From SYIM01 sp039800325 (lineage in GTDB: Bacteria; Pseudomonadota; Gammaproteobacteria; Burkholderiales; Burkholderiaceae_E): a DNA stretch of 8,585 nt. This document shows positions 6,554-8,585 of the stretch, one piece after another; position 1 is the first letter of the stretch, and the number at the start of each line of letters is the position of its first letter. Under the pieces are notes generated by a model. That model worked only from the letters and a program-made list of their open reading frames with translations. It did no database searches and had not been told where the DNA came from. The position numbers were made by a program, and so were the translations under genes. The stretch covers positions 1 to 8,585 of the forward strand of contig JBDLQY010000097.1 in NCBI GenBank assembly GCA_039800325.1. Reading direction: 5' to 3'.

Positions 6554-7291
6554 GTGTCGTTCCTTCAACTTCAGGGCGTCAGCGCACGCTACGGCGCACA
6601 GCCGGTACTTAATGATATCGATCTAGCCATCGAGCGAGGAGAGGTCATCGCGCTCATCGGCCCCTCGGGTTCCGGCAAGAGTACTTTGCTGAGAACCCTC
6701 ATCGGACTCAACAAGCCGATCAGCGGCTCAATCACCCTGGAAGGCACCGCCATACGGTATGACAATCGCGCTGCCCTGCGCGAAGCACGAGACCGGTTCG
6801 CTATTGTCTTTCAGCAATACAACCTGTTCCAGAACATGACGGCGCTGCGCAATGTGGCTATTGCCCCCGAAATCGTCAAGGGCCGCTCGCGCGCCGAGGT
6901 CGAGCGAGAGGCCGCTGATCTGCTCGCACGGGTGGGCCTGGGCGAAAAACTGGGCGCTTACCCCGATGAGCTGTCAGGCGGTCAGCAGCAGCGCGTGGCC
7001 ATCGCCCGCGCGTTAGCCCAGCATCCCAGTATTCTGTTGCTCGATGAAGTCACCGCAGCGCTTGATCCAGAACTCGTCACCGAAGTACTCGACACAGTTC
7101 GCAAATTGGCAGCTGAAGGCATGACCATGATTGTGGTCAGCCATGAAATGGGCTTTGTGCGCGAGGTGGCGAGCCGCGTCGTGTTCATGGATAAGGGCCA
7201 AATTGTCGAGTCAGGAAGCCCACAGCAGATCTTTGATCAGCCCCGAACCGAGCGACTGAAAGATTTCTGCGCAAAAATCTTGAGGCACTAA
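6554..7291 (+). CDS. Amino acid ABC transporter ATP-binding protein (GlnQ/HisP family)
   Basis: This 245-residue ATPase powers the amino acid importer encoded on the other strand. From the chosen GTG start it contains Walker A GPSGSGKST (36-44), the Q-loop FQQYNLF (86-92), the ABC signature LSGGQQQR (140-147), Walker B LLLDE (161-165) with catalytic Glu165, the D-loop ALDPE and the switch His197 in VSHEMGF. All are intact. The frame is open further upstream to a TTG at 6461, but that extension is Cys-rich and unlike the family. The GTG at 6554 lies 4 nt after AGAGGA (6544-6549) and gives the normal N-terminus (FLQLQGVSARYG). No other ABC ATPase gene is in the window and the leftward operon lacks one, so this is almost certainly the partner of those permeases. 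The next gene follows after 3 nt. Confidence 0.93.
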   Translation: MSFLQLQGVSARYGAQPVLNDIDLAIERGEVIALIGPSGSGKSTLLRTLIGLNKPISGSITLEGTAIRYDNRAALREARDRFAIVFQQYNLFQNMTALRNVAIAPEIVKGRSRAEVEREAADLLARVGLGEKLGAYPDELSGGQQQRVAIARALAQHPSILLLDEVTAALDPELVTEVLDTVRKLAAEGMTMIVVSHEMGFVREVASRVVFMDKGQIVESGSPQQIFDQPRTERLKDFCAKILRH

Positions 7292-7294
7292 GTC

Positions 7295-8227
7295 GTGCAC
7301 GCACAGGCTCTCGGCATGGAACTGCTGACAGATGCAGTCGACTGCCATGTGCACGCCTGTCCCCACATCAACGCCCGACGCCTCGATGTGTTCGAAGCGG
7401 TGCGCCAGGCTGCAGCTGCGGGTATGGCCGGCATCGGATTGATGGATAACTTTGCCAACAGTTCGGGAATGGCCGCTCTGGCTATGCGCGAACTGGGCCA
7501 TCTAGGTATCGATGTTTGGGGTGGACTTATCATGGAGCCCTCTGCCGGCGGTGTCAGCGCCGATACGGTGAAAGTGGCTCTGCAATACGGTTATGGCGGC
7601 CGAGGGGCACGATATATTTCACTGCCCACACACCACACGCGGCACACCGCGCGTCATGAAAATCGCAGTCCCTCGTACATTGAATCCTGCTTTCACGTCA
7701 CGCCCGGCAGGCCACTGAGCGACCCCCTGCCCGAAATTCTTGAAACGGTCGCAGCGTCCGAGGCTGTGCTCAATCTAGGACACCTGAGCGACGCTGAAAC
7801 GGTTTATCTCGCCGAGCAAGCAATAGCTCGTGGCGTGCAACGGATTCTCGCTCCTGCAAGCCATCTGCATCCCGATGTCGTACGCGTGCTGACGGGCCTT
7901 GGCGTTTATGTCGAGTTCTCGTTTTTCTTTGTCAGTCCGGCCACTATGGTGGGACTGACTCATGTCGATGCCGAGCGGCACACTATTCCCGCCAGCACCT
8001 TAAATAGCCTGTGTGAACGAATCGCTGCAGCACCCACCGACCTCGTCATTCTGTCCAGTGACAGTGGCGTCTATCTGTTACCACCCCCGGTCGAAAGTCT
8101 GCGTATGTTCCTGATGCTGCTACAGGCTTCAGGCATTACGCACGAAATCCTACGCCGCGGTGTTCACTCAAATCCGATAACGCTTTTTAGAGTTCAAAGA
8201 TCTGACAGCAAGGACTGCCCACCATGA
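7295..8227 (+). CDS. DUF6282 family protein, amidohydrolase-like putative metal-dependent hydrolase
   Basis: This 310-residue protein resembles the uncharacterised DUF6282 family, which looks like a divergent TIM-barrel amidohydrolase. Candidate metal ligands are His18 and His20 in DCHVH after the first strand, His163 in NLGHLSDAET, His190 in APASHLHPD, and Asp256 in LSSDSGV. The C-terminal block ending EILRRGVHSNPITLFRV matches the 'NP..L' ending common to such enzymes. No biochemical function can be assigned. The GTG at 7295 is chosen because GAGG (7282-7285) lies 9 nt upstream inside the ATPase 3' end; the ATG at 7316 has no good Shine-Dalgarno and would shorten the protein by only seven residues. 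It follows the ATPase gene by 3 nt and overlaps the hydantoinase gene by 4 bp, so it is co-translated with both. A hydrolytic step on the transported compound is the natural inference. Confidence 0.8.
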   Translation: MHAQALGMELLTDAVDCHVHACPHINARRLDVFEAVRQAAAAGMAGIGLMDNFANSSGMAALAMRELGHLGIDVWGGLIMEPSAGGVSADTVKVALQYGYGGRGARYISLPTHHTRHTARHENRSPSYIESCFHVTPGRPLSDPLPEILETVAASEAVLNLGHLSDAETVYLAEQAIARGVQRILAPASHLHPDVVRVLTGLGVYVEFSFFFVSPATMVGLTHVDAERHTIPASTLNSLCERIAAAPTDLVILSSDSGVYLLPPPVESLRMFLMLLQASGITHEILRRGVHSNPITLFRVQRSDSKDCPP

Positions 8228-8585
8228 GCCAAACGCTGATTCGAAAAGGCCGCATCGTTACGGCAGTCGATGACTACTACGCTGACATTCTGGTTGCCGA
8301 CGGAAAGATTCGCATGATTGGCGTCGACATTCCAGCCGGCCCCGATGTCACCCAGATCGACGCGACAGGGCTGATCGTGTTACCTGGAGGTGTCGATTGC
8401 CACACCCATCTTGAGAATACCTTCGGCGAATCAACGACGGCCGACGACTTTATTTCAGGCACCAAGGCAGCCGCGTTTGGGGGTACCACCACTATTGTCG
8501 ACTTCGCTTTCCAGGGAAAGCAAGTGGGTGTGATGGAAGCGATCGATGCAGCGAAGGCACGCGCCGAAGGTAAGGCAGCGGTTGA
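8224..8585 (+). CDS. hydA: Dihydropyrimidinase/D-hydantoinase-type amidohydrolase, N-terminal part (3' truncated by window edge)
   Basis: The first 120 residues of a cyclic amidase are visible and run off the right edge; family members are about 460-490 residues. The N-terminal beta-sandwich start (TLIRKGRIVTAVDDYYADILVADGKI) is typical. It is followed by LPGGVDCHTHLE (53-64), with the binuclear-zinc ligands His60 and His62, and then ADDFISGTKAAAFGGTTTIVDFA-type sequence (73 onward), the strongest hydantoinase signature. Such enzymes open dihydropyrimidines, hydantoins or related cyclic imides to N-carbamoyl acids in the cytoplasm. The segment between HTHLE and ADDF (NTFGESTT) differs from the usual PFMGT/PFGGT wording, so substrate preference may differ. 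The ATG overlaps the DUF6282 stop (ATGA). The carboxylated Lys and other catalytic residues lie beyond the window, so activity cannot be confirmed. Phenylhydantoinase or allantoinase-like members are alternatives. Confidence 0.87.
   Translation, partial: MSQTLIRKGRIVTAVDDYYADILVADGKIRMIGVDIPAGPDVTQIDATGLIVLPGGVDCHTHLENTFGESTTADDFISGTKAAAFGGTTTIVDFAFQGKQVGVMEAIDAAKARAEGKAAV

Overview
The window looks like part of a Proteobacterial chromosome. The base composition is GC-rich (about 60% by eye), the operons are tightly packed and translationally coupled, and the protein families present are common in Alpha- and Betaproteobacteria. I cannot name the genus. Nearly all of the sequence is coding, no intergenic gap exceeds about 110 bp, and I found no RNA genes, insertion sequences, CRISPR arrays or integrase remnants.

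Layout. The left edge (1-368, +) holds the 3' end of a CpdA/Icc-like metallophosphoesterase. It converges on a seven-gene minus-strand operon that starts at 6446 and ends at 431. In order of transcription this operon encodes: a PAAT-family (polar amino acid) periplasmic binding protein with a twin-arginine-like leader; two ABC permeases; a small [2Fe-2S] protein; an FAD/NAD-type oxidoreductase with a BFD-like Fe-S domain; a DadA/glycine-oxidase-like FAD oxidoreductase; and a DapA-superfamily lyase. From the first permease onward every junction overlaps by 1 or 4 bases. A 107-bp divergent promoter region (6447-6553) with a perfect 6-bp inverted repeat separates this operon from a plus-strand operon. 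The plus-strand operon encodes the missing ATPase of the same ABC transporter, a DUF6282 metal-dependent hydrolase-like protein, and the N-terminal part of a dihydropyrimidinase/hydantoinase cut by the right edge.

How the genes may work together. The transporter is split across the divergent promoter, with binding protein and permeases on one side and ATPase on the other. This suggests both arms serve one catabolic pathway for an imported amino-acid-like compound. The three redox genes match the heterotrimeric dehydrogenases known as hydrogen cyanide synthase (HcnABC), opine/nopaline oxidases, and D-hydroxyproline dehydrogenase. A DapA-family lyase beside such a dehydrogenase resembles bacterial hydroxyproline catabolism, where a DapA-family deaminase acts on the pyrroline product. 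However, a hydantoinase and DUF6282 in the linked arm are not part of that pathway. An alternative reading is a route in which a cyclic amide (hydantoin, dihydropyrimidine or related) is opened by the amidohydrolases, the resulting amino acid is oxidised by the flavoenzyme complex, and the oxo/imino product is cleaved or deaminated by the lyase. The substrate is not identifiable from this window; this combined pathway is the most interesting open question here.
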